Source: Cohaesibacter celericrescens (lineage in GTDB: Bacteria; Pseudomonadota; Alphaproteobacteria; Rhizobiales; Cohaesibacteraceae). Taken from it: 64,000 bases of DNA. Positions within the stretch are counted from its first letter, which is position 1. Each line of letters opens with the position of its first letter. Shown here piece after piece: positions 18,066 to 26,873 of this stretch. Both the position numbers and the translations under genes were made by a program. The DNA lies in NCBI RefSeq assembly GCF_002866925.1, contig NZ_PKUQ01000055.1, forward strand, positions 248,001 to 312,000, written 5' to 3'. The notes beneath the pieces are model-generated. The model was not told where the DNA came from and ran no database searches. It saw nothing but the letters and a program-made list of their open reading frames with translations.

Positions 18066-18612
18066 GAGTTTAAGCTTAACGAGAGTGTTTACATGCATTT
18101 GCAATGTTTTTGAGTTATACTGACAACACTCTTTAGGAACATATCGCAGCCGGAGCAATCTTGTGCATGCGATAAGGCGGGCTGCTTTTCGGGGGACTAG
18201 CGGCCCGCCTCACCTTGCTTTAACCACGGATCCATAAACACACCATCCATATTGGCTCGCCTTGTGTGCATAATCAGGTGATCCTTAGTGATTTTGGCAT
18301 CAGATATGCATTTTCTTTGTTTTCTTTCCGGCTTCAGAAAACTTTTTGTGTTGTGCCCGTGAGGGGCCTTTACCCATTGCTTCACTGTTGAATAGGCGCT
18401 TGCTGACAGCCATTTAATCAAAAAATCCAATAACGTATAAGTACACAAATGTTCAGATCAGAGCATCGTGGGGAATGCCGCCGCTCTCTTGGTCACACCG
18501 TATTGTGACTTTGAAGGCAGACCTGTTCTGGTAATATCATCATTGTCTCTTCTCTGCGCTCATCGCTTTGAGGCGAGGCCGCACAGATATTTTGTAATTT
18601 GGGAGATGATCC
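18066..18612. other. Intergenic region with a GC-rich inverted repeat
   Basis: About 550 bases between the haemoglobin and msrB genes. AGGCGGGCTGC (18175-18185) pairs with GCGGCCCGCCT (18200-18210) to form an 11-bp stem with one G-U pair; there is no T-run. An 83-codon minus-strand frame at 18197-18448 overlaps the repeat, lacks a good ribosome site and was not accepted. Confidence 0.4.
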
Positions 18613-19074
18613 ATGAACCGTCGTATGTTTTTGATGTCCGGTGCAGCCGCATTGTTGGCCAAACCTGCCTTCGCCGACGAAGGGGCCTTTGAAATCACGC
18701 GCACTGATGCCGAATGGCAAAGCTTGCTGAGTGACTTTGAGTTTAAGGTGATGCGGCAAGAGGAGACCGAAAGAGCAGGCTCCAGCCCGTTGAACATGGA
18801 AAAACGCGCTGGCATATATGACTGTAAGGGATGTGAATTACCCCTATATGATGCAGCGACCAAATATGATAGCGGCACCGGCTGGCCCAGTTTCTATCAG
18901 TCTCTGCCTAATGCAGTCGGAACGAAGCTGGACAACAGCTGGTTTAGCACACGAACAGAGGTGCATTGCCGTCGGTGTGGCAGTCATCTCGGTCATATTT
19001 TTGATGATGGTCCTCAGCCAACGGGCAAGCGCCACTGTTTGAATGGCGTTAGTCTAACCTTCCGCCCTGCTTAG
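18613..19074 (+). CDS. msrB: Peptide-methionine (R)-S-oxide reductase with export signal
   Basis: A 153-residue enzyme that reduces methionine-R-sulfoxide in oxidised proteins. The zinc ligands are C71, C74, C119 and C122 (CKGC, CRRC); the catalytic cysteine is C142 in RHCLNGVSLTF. The core GTGWPSFY and GSHLGHIFDDGP segments are canonical. Unlike ordinary cytosolic MsrB it begins with MNRRMFLMSGAAALLAKPAFA, a probable twin-arginine signal peptide cleaved near residue 21, so it should repair periplasmic proteins. The ATG follows GGGAGATG. No MsrA is fused or adjacent. Confidence 0.93.
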   Translation: MNRRMFLMSGAAALLAKPAFADEGAFEITRTDAEWQSLLSDFEFKVMRQEETERAGSSPLNMEKRAGIYDCKGCELPLYDAATKYDSGTGWPSFYQSLPNAVGTKLDNSWFSTRTEVHCRRCGSHLGHIFDDGPQPTGKRHCLNGVSLTFRPA

Positions 19075-19298
19075 GCAGGCAGACTTTGCGTGCTCTACCC
19101 AACCATTGATGCTGGATTCCACCAAAATTCTTTGCATCGCGTCTGCTTGGTTGCAACCTCTGTGTGAAACTGTCCGCGTTTGTTTTTTGATAGGCAAATG
19201 GCCTTTTCAAATGGCCTGTATTGTCTGTAGATTTGGTGTTTATGGACAGGCGTTGCGAACGCTGCCATGGTCGCCAATAAACGTGGAGGATGACACAT

Positions 19299-19775
19299 AT
19301 GGATGCTCTGGACGCACAAGTCGATATGCTGCTGGCACAGGAAAGCAAACTGCAATTTTCGAGTTTTTCATTCGAAGATGGTGTCTCAGTCGGTCTGGAT
19401 CTTTTAGACAGGGCTCGTTTGGACAAGTTGCCTGTGGTCGTTGATGTCTTCGCCTATGGGCAACAATTGTTCCATGCCGCCCTGCCGCGGTCACAAGCTG
19501 ACAATGGCGAATGGGTTGCGCGCAAGCGTAGAACGGTGCTGCGATTTTCTCATAGCTCCTTGTATATGGGCACTTATTGCAAATCCATTGGCATGGAGTT
19601 GGACCAAAAATACTACCTGCCACCTTGTACCTATGCCTCCCAAGGTGGTGGCTTCCCCATCTTGTTGCGAGATGGCGGTGTCATCGGCGTGGTCACTGTC
19701 TCTGGTTTAGCCGAAGAAGACGACCATGCTCTTGTGGTCGCCGCTCTTGAGGCACACTTGACCAAACAGCAATAA
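19299..19775 (+). CDS. UPF0303 / HbpS-like (PF03928) family protein
   Basis: A 158-residue cytosolic protein of the UPF0303 group within the GlcG/HbpS fold family. The recognisable core is KLPVVVDVFAYGQQLFHAALP (about 41-61), WVARKRRTVLRFSHSS, and the C-terminal GGGFPILLRDGGVIGVVTVSGL (about 115-136). Some HbpS relatives bind haem; the role of UPF0303 proteins is not established. ATG 19299 has GGAGGA eight bases upstream and is preferred to ATG 19290. It follows msrB by 224 bases. Confidence 0.85.
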   Translation: MDALDAQVDMLLAQESKLQFSSFSFEDGVSVGLDLLDRARLDKLPVVVDVFAYGQQLFHAALPRSQADNGEWVARKRRTVLRFSHSSLYMGTYCKSIGMELDQKYYLPPCTYASQGGGFPILLRDGGVIGVVTVSGLAEEDDHALVVAALEAHLTKQQ

Positions 19776-19819
19776 AGAAGCCTGATCTTTTCCTGCTGGG
19801 CAATAGGTGACGCTGCTGA

Positions 19820-20830
19820 TTATGCGTCACCTGCTAGGGGTGTTAAAAACAGATCATAGCGGCCTTGACCAAAGGCGATCTTTTGGCCTGCATGAAGCAG
19901 CTCTCCGATTTGTAGAAGTCGGACAAGGTAGGATGTGTTTTCTTGGCCCGGATGAATTTGCAGCAGGCCCATCTGTCCCTTCATCATCATATTGGCGCCG
20001 CCTGACTGGCTCAGACAGCGATTCCACTCAATCTCTCCGAGGCCTTTTTCTTCAAACCGGATGTGATCCATAGTGTTTTCTATTGTTGCCCAGTCTTCAG
20101 CCAATGATAGGCCATGCCAACGGGCGACGGCTTCGCATCGACCAAAGAGGCCTTTGATAAAATCCTCCCCTGTCTCTGCTTGAGTGGTGTTGCTTTCCGA
20201 CTCATAGGGAGTAACAAAGAAGACCAGCGCGAGACTGCCTGTGGGGGCGTCATCTTGCAAACCAGTCCAGACCGTCTCAACCGAGCGGATCAAAACCGAT
20301 TGGCAGATCGGTGCCTTGCCAGCAAGGCTAATGCCGCGTTCAATTGCCCTGTGGCAGGCTTCAGACAGTTCGCTGCTCCAAAGCAGGCCCAGACCAAACA
20401 AACGCAAGGTTATGCGCAAACTGTTCGCTCCGGTTGTTTCACTGCGAATGATCCATGGGGGGGGGATATCTAGCCCCTTGCCGCTGCGTTGGCCGTTGAA
20501 AAACACATGCAAGCCGCAAGCGGGCCCCCATGGACAAGCTACACCACCCAGCGCTTCTTTCGATGCTGTTTTCATCAACTCTGACCCGATCACTTGCCTG
20601 ATCGCGCCAGGAAAGCCCGGGTGTTGCGCCATTGGTCCATCGCCCTCGCATTCAAAAATGATGTCCTGAATGGTAATGGCCCGTGCAAGCGCTTCCAGAT
20701 CGCATTCTGTTTCAGGGGCGCTGATCAAATGTTGCAATTCCACACCAGACGGTGCGATCGGTGGTGCTGTTAGGTAAACCGGCGGGCGACGGTTCAAAGC
20801 CTTGTCATTATACAAAGGATTGGTCAACAT
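19820..20830 (-). CDS. Cas6-like RAMP protein (PF10040-type), solitary
   Basis: A 336-residue protein with the layout of the Cas6/RAMP family with a PF10040-type C-terminus. Visible signatures: FPGAIRQVIGSELM (73-86), a CPWGPAC pair of cysteines (99, 105), DIPPPWIIRS (121-130), then the C-terminal block WNRCLSQSGGANMMMKGQMGLLQI and LLQIGELLHAGQKIAFGQGRYDL, whose G-rich FGQGRY loop (320-325) is the RAMP hallmark. Cas6 proteins cut CRISPR repeat RNA, but no CRISPR array, cas1, cas2 or interference gene is in this window. ATG 20830 has GGAGATG. A small HTH-protein gene (21014-21481) lies upstream on the same strand. It may process a cellular RNA or merely bind RNA. Confidence 0.72.
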   Translation of the reverse strand: MLTNPLYNDKALNRRPPVYLTAPPIAPSGVELQHLISAPETECDLEALARAITIQDIIFECEGDGPMAQHPGFPGAIRQVIGSELMKTASKEALGGVACPWGPACGLHVFFNGQRSGKGLDIPPPWIIRSETTGANSLRITLRLFGLGLLWSSELSEACHRAIERGISLAGKAPICQSVLIRSVETVWTGLQDDAPTGSLALVFFVTPYESESNTTQAETGEDFIKGLFGRCEAVARWHGLSLAEDWATIENTMDHIRFEEKGLGEIEWNRCLSQSGGANMMMKGQMGLLQIHPGQENTSYLVRLLQIGELLHAGQKIAFGQGRYDLFLTPLAGDA

Positions 20831-21013
20831 GGTGCATCTCCAAGTTGGGATGGAACCCCGAAACTATTCCATCTATGGTTGATTTGATAAACAATAGATG
20901 GCGATGCGGTGGGATTTTGTCGATCAAAATCACCTATGGATTTTTAAGGAGGAGGGGCCGTTGCTTACGTGGGCGCAAAATGTTTGCCGCGCTGACAGCC
21001 TGAATTTTAATAG

Positions 21014-21481
21014 CTATTTTAACGTCGAGACATATTCACGCAGGGATATTAGGCTACGTTCTGCATCTTCTATTTCTTTGGTGATCGAGGTGATATCTCG
21101 GTGATCTATGCGATGATCCCGCAGCGCGATATCGACCACTTTCAAAACGTCGGACGCTTCAAAAACAATGCGATGGGCGGCTTGATAGATCGCTTCTTCT
21201 TCGTCCGATCTTTCTGCATCTATCCGCTCCGCAGCAACATAGGCGGTGTCTTTGAGAAGATAGCTGACCAAAGAGGGCTCCGGGAAACAGGCGATAATCC
21301 GGCGAATCTCGTCAGCAGAAAAGGGTGTTTTGCCTTCTAGTCTTTGATAAAAAGCATGATAACTCATGCCGGTTCCTGCTGCGACAGTGGCAATTTGATG
21401 CCGCTCGCTGTTTGTAATCGCTTGCCTGACAAGAAACGAAAAATGTTTGCCTCGATCCTTTGTCGCAATATTGTCGATCAT
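21014..21481 (-). CDS. Small HTH protein, phage CII-like regulator fold
   Basis: A 155-residue protein with an N-terminal helix-turn-helix region (about 10-75; IATVAAGTGMSYHAFYQRLEGKTPF) resembling phage CII-like regulators (CP76 type), followed by a long charged helical tail (about 75-155, probably coiled coil). It likely binds DNA. ATG 21481 has AAAGG six bases upstream; the frame is open to 21538. It lies 183 bases upstream of the Cas6-like gene on the same strand, so the two may be transcribed together. Confidence 0.65.
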   Translation of the reverse strand: MIDNIATKDRGKHFSFLVRQAITNSERHQIATVAAGTGMSYHAFYQRLEGKTPFSADEIRRIIACFPEPSLVSYLLKDTAYVAAERIDAERSDEEEAIYQAAHRIVFEASDVLKVVDIALRDHRIDHRDITSITKEIEDAERSLISLREYVSTLK

Positions 21482-21652
21482 GCCGTGCCTTTGTCGCATT
21501 GGTTGCGTGAAGTTGTCATTGCACTGCAACCATAACAAGGCTGTGAAATAGGGAAAGGGGAAATAGGTATGAAATCACACCTTAACGGGAGAGGCGATAG
21601 GTTTGAGAAAATCACACCCCCAAGCGGGGCATATCGGTTTTATGGTTGCGCG

Positions 21653-22114
21653 TTAATCTGAGGAGCGGTCATGCAAAACCAGATTGCCGGAATTCTTTGA
21701 CTTGGCAACCACATCTGCGAGTGAGTTTTCATTCAGAGTTGCGATGAATGACTTGACCGCCCGTGACATGACGCGGGACATTTCACAGCCGCCGAACATC
21801 GGGCAGTCCGGCTGGGGTTCGTTGTCGCAGCGAGGGCATAGGCATTCGACAAAACCAAAATCGGACTCGGTGACTTTGGCAACATCGCCCATACGAATGG
21901 CATGGGCATCCTTGCCCAGTTTCAATCCGCCACCACGTCCACGGGTGGTTTCCAAGAATCCATGGCTGGACAGGTTGGCAATAATTTTCATGCAGTGGGT
22001 TCGGGACAGTCGCAAGTTGGTGGCAACCGTTTCCACCGTAAGGCTGCGGTCTTCATTCATCGCCACCATCATCAAAATTCGGTAGGCATAATCCGTGCCC
22101 TTGGCTAATCTCAT
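21653..22114 (-). CDS. Rrf2 family transcriptional regulator with Fe-S type cysteines
   Basis: A 153-residue winged-HTH regulator. It starts MRLAKGTDYAYRILM, the usual Rrf2 opening, followed by the HTH (VETVATNLRLSRTHCMKIIANL, 27-48) and the wing RGRGGGLKLG. The sensor loop holds five cysteines (C91, C93, C96, C104, C110), more than the three that ligate the cluster in NsrR or RirA. This points to sensing of NO, iron or redox state through an iron-sulfur cluster. ATG 22114 has GAGGA eight bases upstream; the longer frame to 22198 is rejected. The nearby haemoglobin and MsrB are possible targets. Confidence 0.88.
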   Translation of the reverse strand: MRLAKGTDYAYRILMMVAMNEDRSLTVETVATNLRLSRTHCMKIIANLSSHGFLETTRGRGGGLKLGKDAHAIRMGDVAKVTESDFGFVECLCPRCDNEPQPDCPMFGGCEMSRVMSRAVKSFIATLNENSLADVVAKSKNSGNLVLHDRSSD

Positions 22115-22298
22115 TCCGCAGTCCTCGCACTGTTGACGGAGCATTCCTGTTGATTTACGGGCTGGAATGCTTTGAGCTGCGTCAATCGACAGCATCATTG
22201 GTATGATATTTCCTCTTGAGCTTGTATATTAGGTATTGAATTGCGTTTGAGCGGCTTTTTATATCCTCACGCAAGCCAAGAGATAATGGAGTTACAAA

Positions 22299-22508
22299 GT
22301 GAGTCAAGAACTTGAAGAACGTGTCGTTGACCTGGAAATTCAGGTCACGCACCAATCCACTACAATCGAGGATCTCTCTGAAATGGTGTCTCGCCAATGG
22401 GATACCATCGATCGATTGTCTCGTCAGGTGAAGCTCATGAAAGACACATTGGCCGAGCCCCAAGACACAGCGGCTCCTCCTGCCAATCAGAAGCCGCCGC
22501 ATTATTGA
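22299..22508 (+). CDS. slyX: SlyX family protein
   Basis: A 69-residue protein: a coiled coil (about 1-50; ELEERVVDLEIQVTHQSTTIEDLSEMV) and the Pro-rich tail ending PPHY, which together define SlyX. The function of SlyX is not known. The GTG start is supported by GGAG nine bases upstream. It is divergent from the Rrf2 gene. Confidence 0.9.
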   Translation: MSQELEERVVDLEIQVTHQSTTIEDLSEMVSRQWDTIDRLSRQVKLMKDTLAEPQDTAAPPANQKPPHY

Positions 22509-22830
22509 CCGGCTAATGAACCTGTATGGACAACGAAAAGCATTGAAGGGCTGAGGCGTGGCTGCAAAGAGTCTCGCTATGGCCGTGCTCAGCAAGAGAA
22601 GAGCGCGCCCGACAATTGCACAATTGTCACGGGTGCGCTCGAAGTTGAATATCAACTGGTACTGAAATTCTCTGCAACATTTGTCGAAAATTGGTTTCCG
22701 AAAAATGTTGCCATATTTATACACCAAATCGCAGGAATTGGCCATATAAGGAAATAAACGTTCCTTTTACTGGCCCCATCAGGTCGAGCATTAGCCAGTC
22801 TGCCTTTTGGGTAAGCTCCCTGCGGTCGTG
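22509..22830. repeat. Intergenic region with a long imperfect inverted repeat
   Basis: At 22601-22640, GAGCGCGCCCG-ACAATTG faces CAATTGTCA-CGGGTGCGCTC; the arms are about 18 bases with one mismatch and a 2-base bulge, and nearly no loop. There is no T-run. It lies between the convergent slyX and DUF1349 genes and may act as a terminator in both directions. Confidence 0.6.
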
Positions 22831-23415
22831 TTATCCGCCATGAAGCGGGTCGCTTGTAACAGCACCAAGTTTGAATTTATGAAAGATTGTACGAAAGCCG
22901 GCTCTCTTTGGCGAGCAGACCATTGGGCCGAGCAGGAGTGGGCCGTCAACAGAGAAATCGACCAAACGCATCAACTGCCAGTGGCTATGCTCATCCAGAT
23001 AATGCAACAGAATTGCTCCACCAACCCGCGTTAAACGCACGGAGTGCGGACCGGTGACCAATGGTTTCTGAATGATCGACCAGTCCGACCGTCCTTTTGT
23101 GACAACGCAAGAAAAGTTTGTCACTCCGTCTGAATATTCAATACCACATTTGATCCAGTGCTGCGCGTCCAAGCGCAGCATCAGCCCGGCCTGATCATAT
23201 TGAGTGGTATAGTCGCCACTGAACAACACTTCTGCGCTAAAATCCCCATCCACGCTGGCACCCAGAAAATGACCATTGTCTGGATGAAAGCCATAGTAGG
23301 TCTGTTGCCAAAAGTCGGTCGCATCTTTGCTCGTCACAGAAAGGGCGGTTTCATTCAGAGACCAGTCGTCCGGTTCGTTGTACCAGTGGGCAGAAGTCAA
23401 GAAGGAAAGAGGCAT
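22831..23415 (-). CDS. DUF1349 family protein
   Basis: A 194-residue cytosolic protein of the DUF1349 group, a beta-sandwich family related to concanavalin-like lectins. The family core is visible: DFWQQTYYGFHPDNGHFLGA, DFSAEVLFSGDYTTQYDQAGLMLRLD, HWIKCGIEYSDG, and SVVVT-like strand NFSCVVTKGRSDWS. Its role is not established; members are often annotated as enolase-regulating proteins on slim evidence. ATG 23415 with GGAG upstream is preferred to TTG 23427. Confidence 0.85.
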   Translation of the reverse strand: MPLSFLTSAHWYNEPDDWSLNETALSVTSKDATDFWQQTYYGFHPDNGHFLGASVDGDFSAEVLFSGDYTTQYDQAGLMLRLDAQHWIKCGIEYSDGVTNFSCVVTKGRSDWSIIQKPLVTGPHSVRLTRVGGAILLHYLDEHSHWQLMRLVDFSVDGPLLLGPMVCSPKRAGFRTIFHKFKLGAVTSDPLHGG

Positions 23416-23603
23416 AATCGGCTCCAATCGTGAAGGGCGTTGTTTGGTTCAGTTTGACCCTGTGCCAGCATGAAAGGCAAGTATCTCCGTTCAATTGCGT
23501 ACACTATTAATTGCTCCCTCTGTTATCTTGGATAGTTATTCCTACCTATGAAGGACTAACTGTTATAAGTGCCACGTTTTTAAAGCAGAGATGGGAACAG
23601 CCA

Positions 23604-24224
23604 ATGCCAACTGATTGTGAATTCTGGAATAAAGCCGCCGATAAATATGCCAAAAGCTCCATCAAAGACCAAGACTCCTATCGCCGGACGCTTGACCATA
23701 CACGGCGTTACTTGTCCAACACGGGGCATGTTCTGGAACTGGGCTGTGGAACGGGCTCTACTGCTTTGTTGCTCATCGACGCGGTTGGACATATGACCGC
23801 AACGGACATCTCAACACGCATGATTGAGATAGCCAAGGAAAAGGCCGTTGCTGAAGAACATGGTAATCTGTCCTTCCAACAGATCGAAGTGTTTGAACAA
23901 CAGCATCCAGACGACAGCTTTGATGCGGTGCTTGCGTTCAACTATCTTCACTTGGTGAATGATCTTCCTGCTGAACTGGCAAAAATTCGTCAGAGATTGA
24001 AAGCAGGAGGAGTGTTTGTGTCCAAAACAGCCTGTCTGGGCCGGCGCAAATGGGTGTTTGGCCCCTTGATCATGGTCATGCGCTGGCTTGGAAAAGCACC
24101 TTTTGTGAACCTGATGACAGACGCTCAGCTAGAGGACGCAATCAAATCTGCAGGCTTTGAAATCGTCGAGGTGACAAGCTATCCCGCGAAAAAAGGCAGC
24201 CGTTTTATCGTTGCTCGGGTTTGA
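23604..24224 (+). CDS. Class I SAM-dependent methyltransferase
   Basis: A 206-residue enzyme. The SAM-binding motif I reads VLELGCGTGSTALLL (about 44-58), motif II acid is in MTATDIS, and post-motif segments SFDAVLAFNYLHLV and LKAGGVFVSKTACL follow. It belongs to the UbiE/BioC-like small-molecule group; its substrate is unknown. ATG 23604 is preferred because GATGGGA lies about ten bases upstream. It is divergent from DUF1349. Confidence 0.88.
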   Translation: MPTDCEFWNKAADKYAKSSIKDQDSYRRTLDHTRRYLSNTGHVLELGCGTGSTALLLIDAVGHMTATDISTRMIEIAKEKAVAEEHGNLSFQQIEVFEQQHPDDSFDAVLAFNYLHLVNDLPAELAKIRQRLKAGGVFVSKTACLGRRKWVFGPLIMVMRWLGKAPFVNLMTDAQLEDAIKSAGFEIVEVTSYPAKKGSRFIVARV

Positions 24225-24565
24225 GACAACTCTGGGCATTTAGGGTGCCGGCATTGATTTGCAAGTTTGATTCTAAAAGCGATGATGAAGCGAAAAATAA
24301 ACAACGTGATGGATAAAATTTGCAATCAATGATTGTGTTTTTAGGGGTTGCTTGTTGCTGTCTAATATTAGTTTGTTTATGCCTTAAGAAATTCAGGATG
24401 AGCTTGTTATGTCTGTTTTAAACTGATGTTTTTGCCGGGGAATTCTCCTGTATATTTTGAGATTTACTCTGGTTCTTAACGTAAATCCTTAGAAAGAATA
24501 GTAATTTAAGCATTTATTTACCGAAGTCAGAGACAATCTTCGAAATACTTATGGGCGGTAAAAAA
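24225..24565. other. AT-rich promoter region of the sensor-chemoreceptor pair
   Basis: About 340 bases, clearly AT-rich compared with flanking genes, between the methyltransferase and the sensor gene. No gene, repeat or RNA is recognised. It probably holds the promoter of the two-gene unit starting at 24566. Confidence 0.35.
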
Positions 24566-25165
24566 ATGAAAAAAACACTCCTACTTTCGGCTTCCATCCT
24601 GTTCGCATCATGTCAGACCGGCGCGGCATCAACGGTGCCAAGATTTGCAGATATGGACACCAAGAAGCTATATGAGCAAATCGACACGTGGTTGAATAGG
24701 GATATTGTGACCCTCAGTGTTGAAAGCCAGAACGCCAAATATGGCAAATTGTCCGAAGAGAAAATAATCAATCTGGATGAAAAATGGCGGGCTGAACGTG
24801 AGAGCGATGACAAGCCGATGATTGCCGCCACCTTGTCCAGTCCTCTATCGATTTACCTGACACGGATGCAAGGGCAATCCTATGGATTGTTTGTTGAAGT
24901 TTTTGTAATGGACGACAAGGGCCTCAACGTGGGTCAGTCCTCGATCACCTCTGATTTTTGGCAGGGTGACGAAGGCAAATATCAAAAAACCTATCAGGTT
25001 GGACCGACTGCCATTTTTGTAGATGAGCCGGAATGGGATGCAGATCTCAAGATTTGGCGCGTTCAGATCAACAAAAGCCTGATCAATCCCCAGAATAAAC
25101 AGCTTATCGGGGCCGCCACCATTGAGGTTAACCTCACCGAACTGGCACGCCGTCAGGCACAATAG
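24566..25165 (+). CDS. Exported Cache/PDC-like sensor domain protein
   Basis: A 199-residue protein with an N-terminal export signal (MKKTLLLSASILFASCQTG); the cysteine at residue 16 could make it a lipoprotein, though the lipobox is imperfect. The rest (about 25-199) resembles a single periplasmic Cache/PDC ligand-binding domain: an N-terminal helix, SPLSIYLTRMQGQSYGLFVEVFVMDDKGLNVGQSSITSDFWQGDE, and a closing strand IGAATIEVNLTEL. It has no signalling domain of its own. The chemoreceptor gene starts 21 bases after its stop, so the two probably act together. Confidence 0.75.
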   Translation: MKKTLLLSASILFASCQTGAASTVPRFADMDTKKLYEQIDTWLNRDIVTLSVESQNAKYGKLSEEKIINLDEKWRAERESDDKPMIAATLSSPLSIYLTRMQGQSYGLFVEVFVMDDKGLNVGQSSITSDFWQGDEGKYQKTYQVGPTAIFVDEPEWDADLKIWRVQINKSLINPQNKQLIGAATIEVNLTELARRQAQ

Positions 25166-25186
25166 TAAGTAAAAGAGGTTCCTCCC

Positions 25187-26845
25187 ATGCTGAATAACCT
25201 TTCACTCACCTATAAGAGTCTTATATCCTTTGCTCTATTGGCCATCATTGGCATCGGGGTTGGTATCGTCGGTTTCAATCAATCGGGCAAGGCAAGCCAG
25301 GCGATTCTTGAAAGCTCGAAAATCGAACACCACATAGTTGAGCTAATGGACCTGGATACAGGCATTAATGGCCAAGCGCTTGCCTTAAAAACCTTTTTGC
25401 TGACTGGTGATCTCAAATGGCGCGATCAGGTTCAAAAGGCCGAGACCAAAATTGCACAGGAATTTGACGCATTGGCGTCTCTCGACGGTGTTTCAGCTCT
25501 CAAGCAAGAGTGGCAAGATTGGTATAGCCAATATGCACAGCGCCAGATTACCTTGATGCGAGATCCTATGAGTGTCGACATGGCACGTGCCATTGAAGTT
25601 GCGGGGCAGAATAATCTCAAGCTTGATGGAATCAATGCTTCGATGAAAGCTCTGATCGGCGAAATGAATGTGCTTTCAGGTCAATTGACCCAGCAGCAGA
25701 ATGAGAAAATGGATCTGGTGCGATCATCTGCCTTCATTGGTGTCATATTGCTTGTGATTGCGACGGTGCTTCTTGGTGTCTTCAACCAATTTATGGTCTC
25801 CAAGCCTCTAAGCCGTATGGTTGATGTGACGCAGCGTCTGTCTGAAGGCTCTGTTGATATCGAAATCAACAGCAATGGTCGCAGAGACGAAATCGGCCAC
25901 ATGTATGAAGCTTTGGCCGTGTTCCGTGACAACCTTATCCGTACTAAAGAGTTGGAAGCGGGAACCGAAGAACAACGCTTGCGCAACCAAGCCGAAAAGC
26001 AAGCTGAAATGCAAAAGCTGGCTGATGGATTTGAAAAGACTGTCGGCACGATCGTGGCAATGTTGGTGGAATCCTGCAATGAGTTGGAAGTGAATTTTGA
26101 CGATCTGACAGGCATTGCGACAGATACAGTGGCGCAGTCCGAAACAGTCTCCAGTTCTGCAGAAGTTGTGAATGGTAATGTTCAGGCTGTTGCGTCGGCG
26201 ACCGAAGAACTATCCGCCTCAATCAGTCATATCTCGAACCAAGTCGCCAGCTCGGCCACTCTGTCCGGTGAAGCATCGAGCGAAGGGGAACGCGCCAGTG
26301 AATCCGTTGAGACTTTGCAAAATGTTCTGGAAGAGATCGGGAGCGTAACGCGCCTAATCAATGACATCGCGGAGCAAACCAATCTGCTCGCACTGAACGC
26401 AACCATCGAAGCGGCGCGAGCCGGTGAAGCTGGACGCGGTTTCGCGGTTGTCGCCGCTGAAGTGAAAGAATTGGCCAGTCAGACCTCTAAAGCAACCGAG
26501 CAGATTGAAACCCAGGTGGTCAACATGCAAAGTGCTGCCAAAAGCTCCATTTCTGCGACGCAGTCTGTCACACAGAAAGTCCGTGTTATCAGTGAGCAAG
26601 TTGCTGAAATGGCGGTTGCAGCCGATCAACAAAACGCGGCCACGTCAGAGATTGCATCAAATGTCACAGGTGCAGCTGTGAGCACACAGGGCGTAACCGA
26701 AGCTATGGTTACCATGTCTGCCAGCGCTCGTAAGACTGGCGATATGTCGTCTGCCATGCAGTCGATGATTACAAACATGAACCAGCAAAGCCATTCGCTG
26801 CAAAGTGAAGTCGATGCTTTCCTCAAGCGTGTACTGGTGGCGTAA
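25187..26845 (+). CDS. Methyl-accepting chemotaxis protein with CHASE3-like sensor
   Basis: A 552-residue receptor. Order: TM1 (about 10-30), helical periplasmic domain of CHASE3/four-helix type (about 31-178), TM2 (about 181-201), HAMP (about 202-255), and cytoplasmic signalling domain (about 290-540). The hairpin tip INDIAEQTNLLALNATIEAARAGEAGRGFAVVA-type core is present (about 391-423), which binds CheW and CheA. Start ATG 25187 has GAGG upstream. It is co-transcribed with the periplasmic sensor-domain gene just ahead. No CheB/CheR-binding pentapeptide is seen at the C-terminus. Confidence 0.93.
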   Translation: MLNNLSLTYKSLISFALLAIIGIGVGIVGFNQSGKASQAILESSKIEHHIVELMDLDTGINGQALALKTFLLTGDLKWRDQVQKAETKIAQEFDALASLDGVSALKQEWQDWYSQYAQRQITLMRDPMSVDMARAIEVAGQNNLKLDGINASMKALIGEMNVLSGQLTQQQNEKMDLVRSSAFIGVILLVIATVLLGVFNQFMVSKPLSRMVDVTQRLSEGSVDIEINSNGRRDEIGHMYEALAVFRDNLIRTKELEAGTEEQRLRNQAEKQAEMQKLADGFEKTVGTIVAMLVESCNELEVNFDDLTGIATDTVAQSETVSSSAEVVNGNVQAVASATEELSASISHISNQVASSATLSGEASSEGERASESVETLQNVLEEIGSVTRLINDIAEQTNLLALNATIEAARAGEAGRGFAVVAAEVKELASQTSKATEQIETQVVNMQSAAKSSISATQSVTQKVRVISEQVAEMAVAADQQNAATSEIASNVTGAAVSTQGVTEAMVTMSASARKTGDMSSAMQSMITNMNQQSHSLQSEVDAFLKRVLVA

Positions 26846-26873
26846 TCCTCCCACGCCAATTGGTGCATACTGT

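Noticed and set aside
18197..18448. 83-codon minus-strand frame
   Set aside because: Overlaps a GC-rich inverted repeat, no ribosome site, no recognised family.
22182..22745. 187-codon minus-strand open frame
   Set aside because: It runs antisense across slyX and the palindrome region; Cys/Arg/Phe-rich, no ribosome site.
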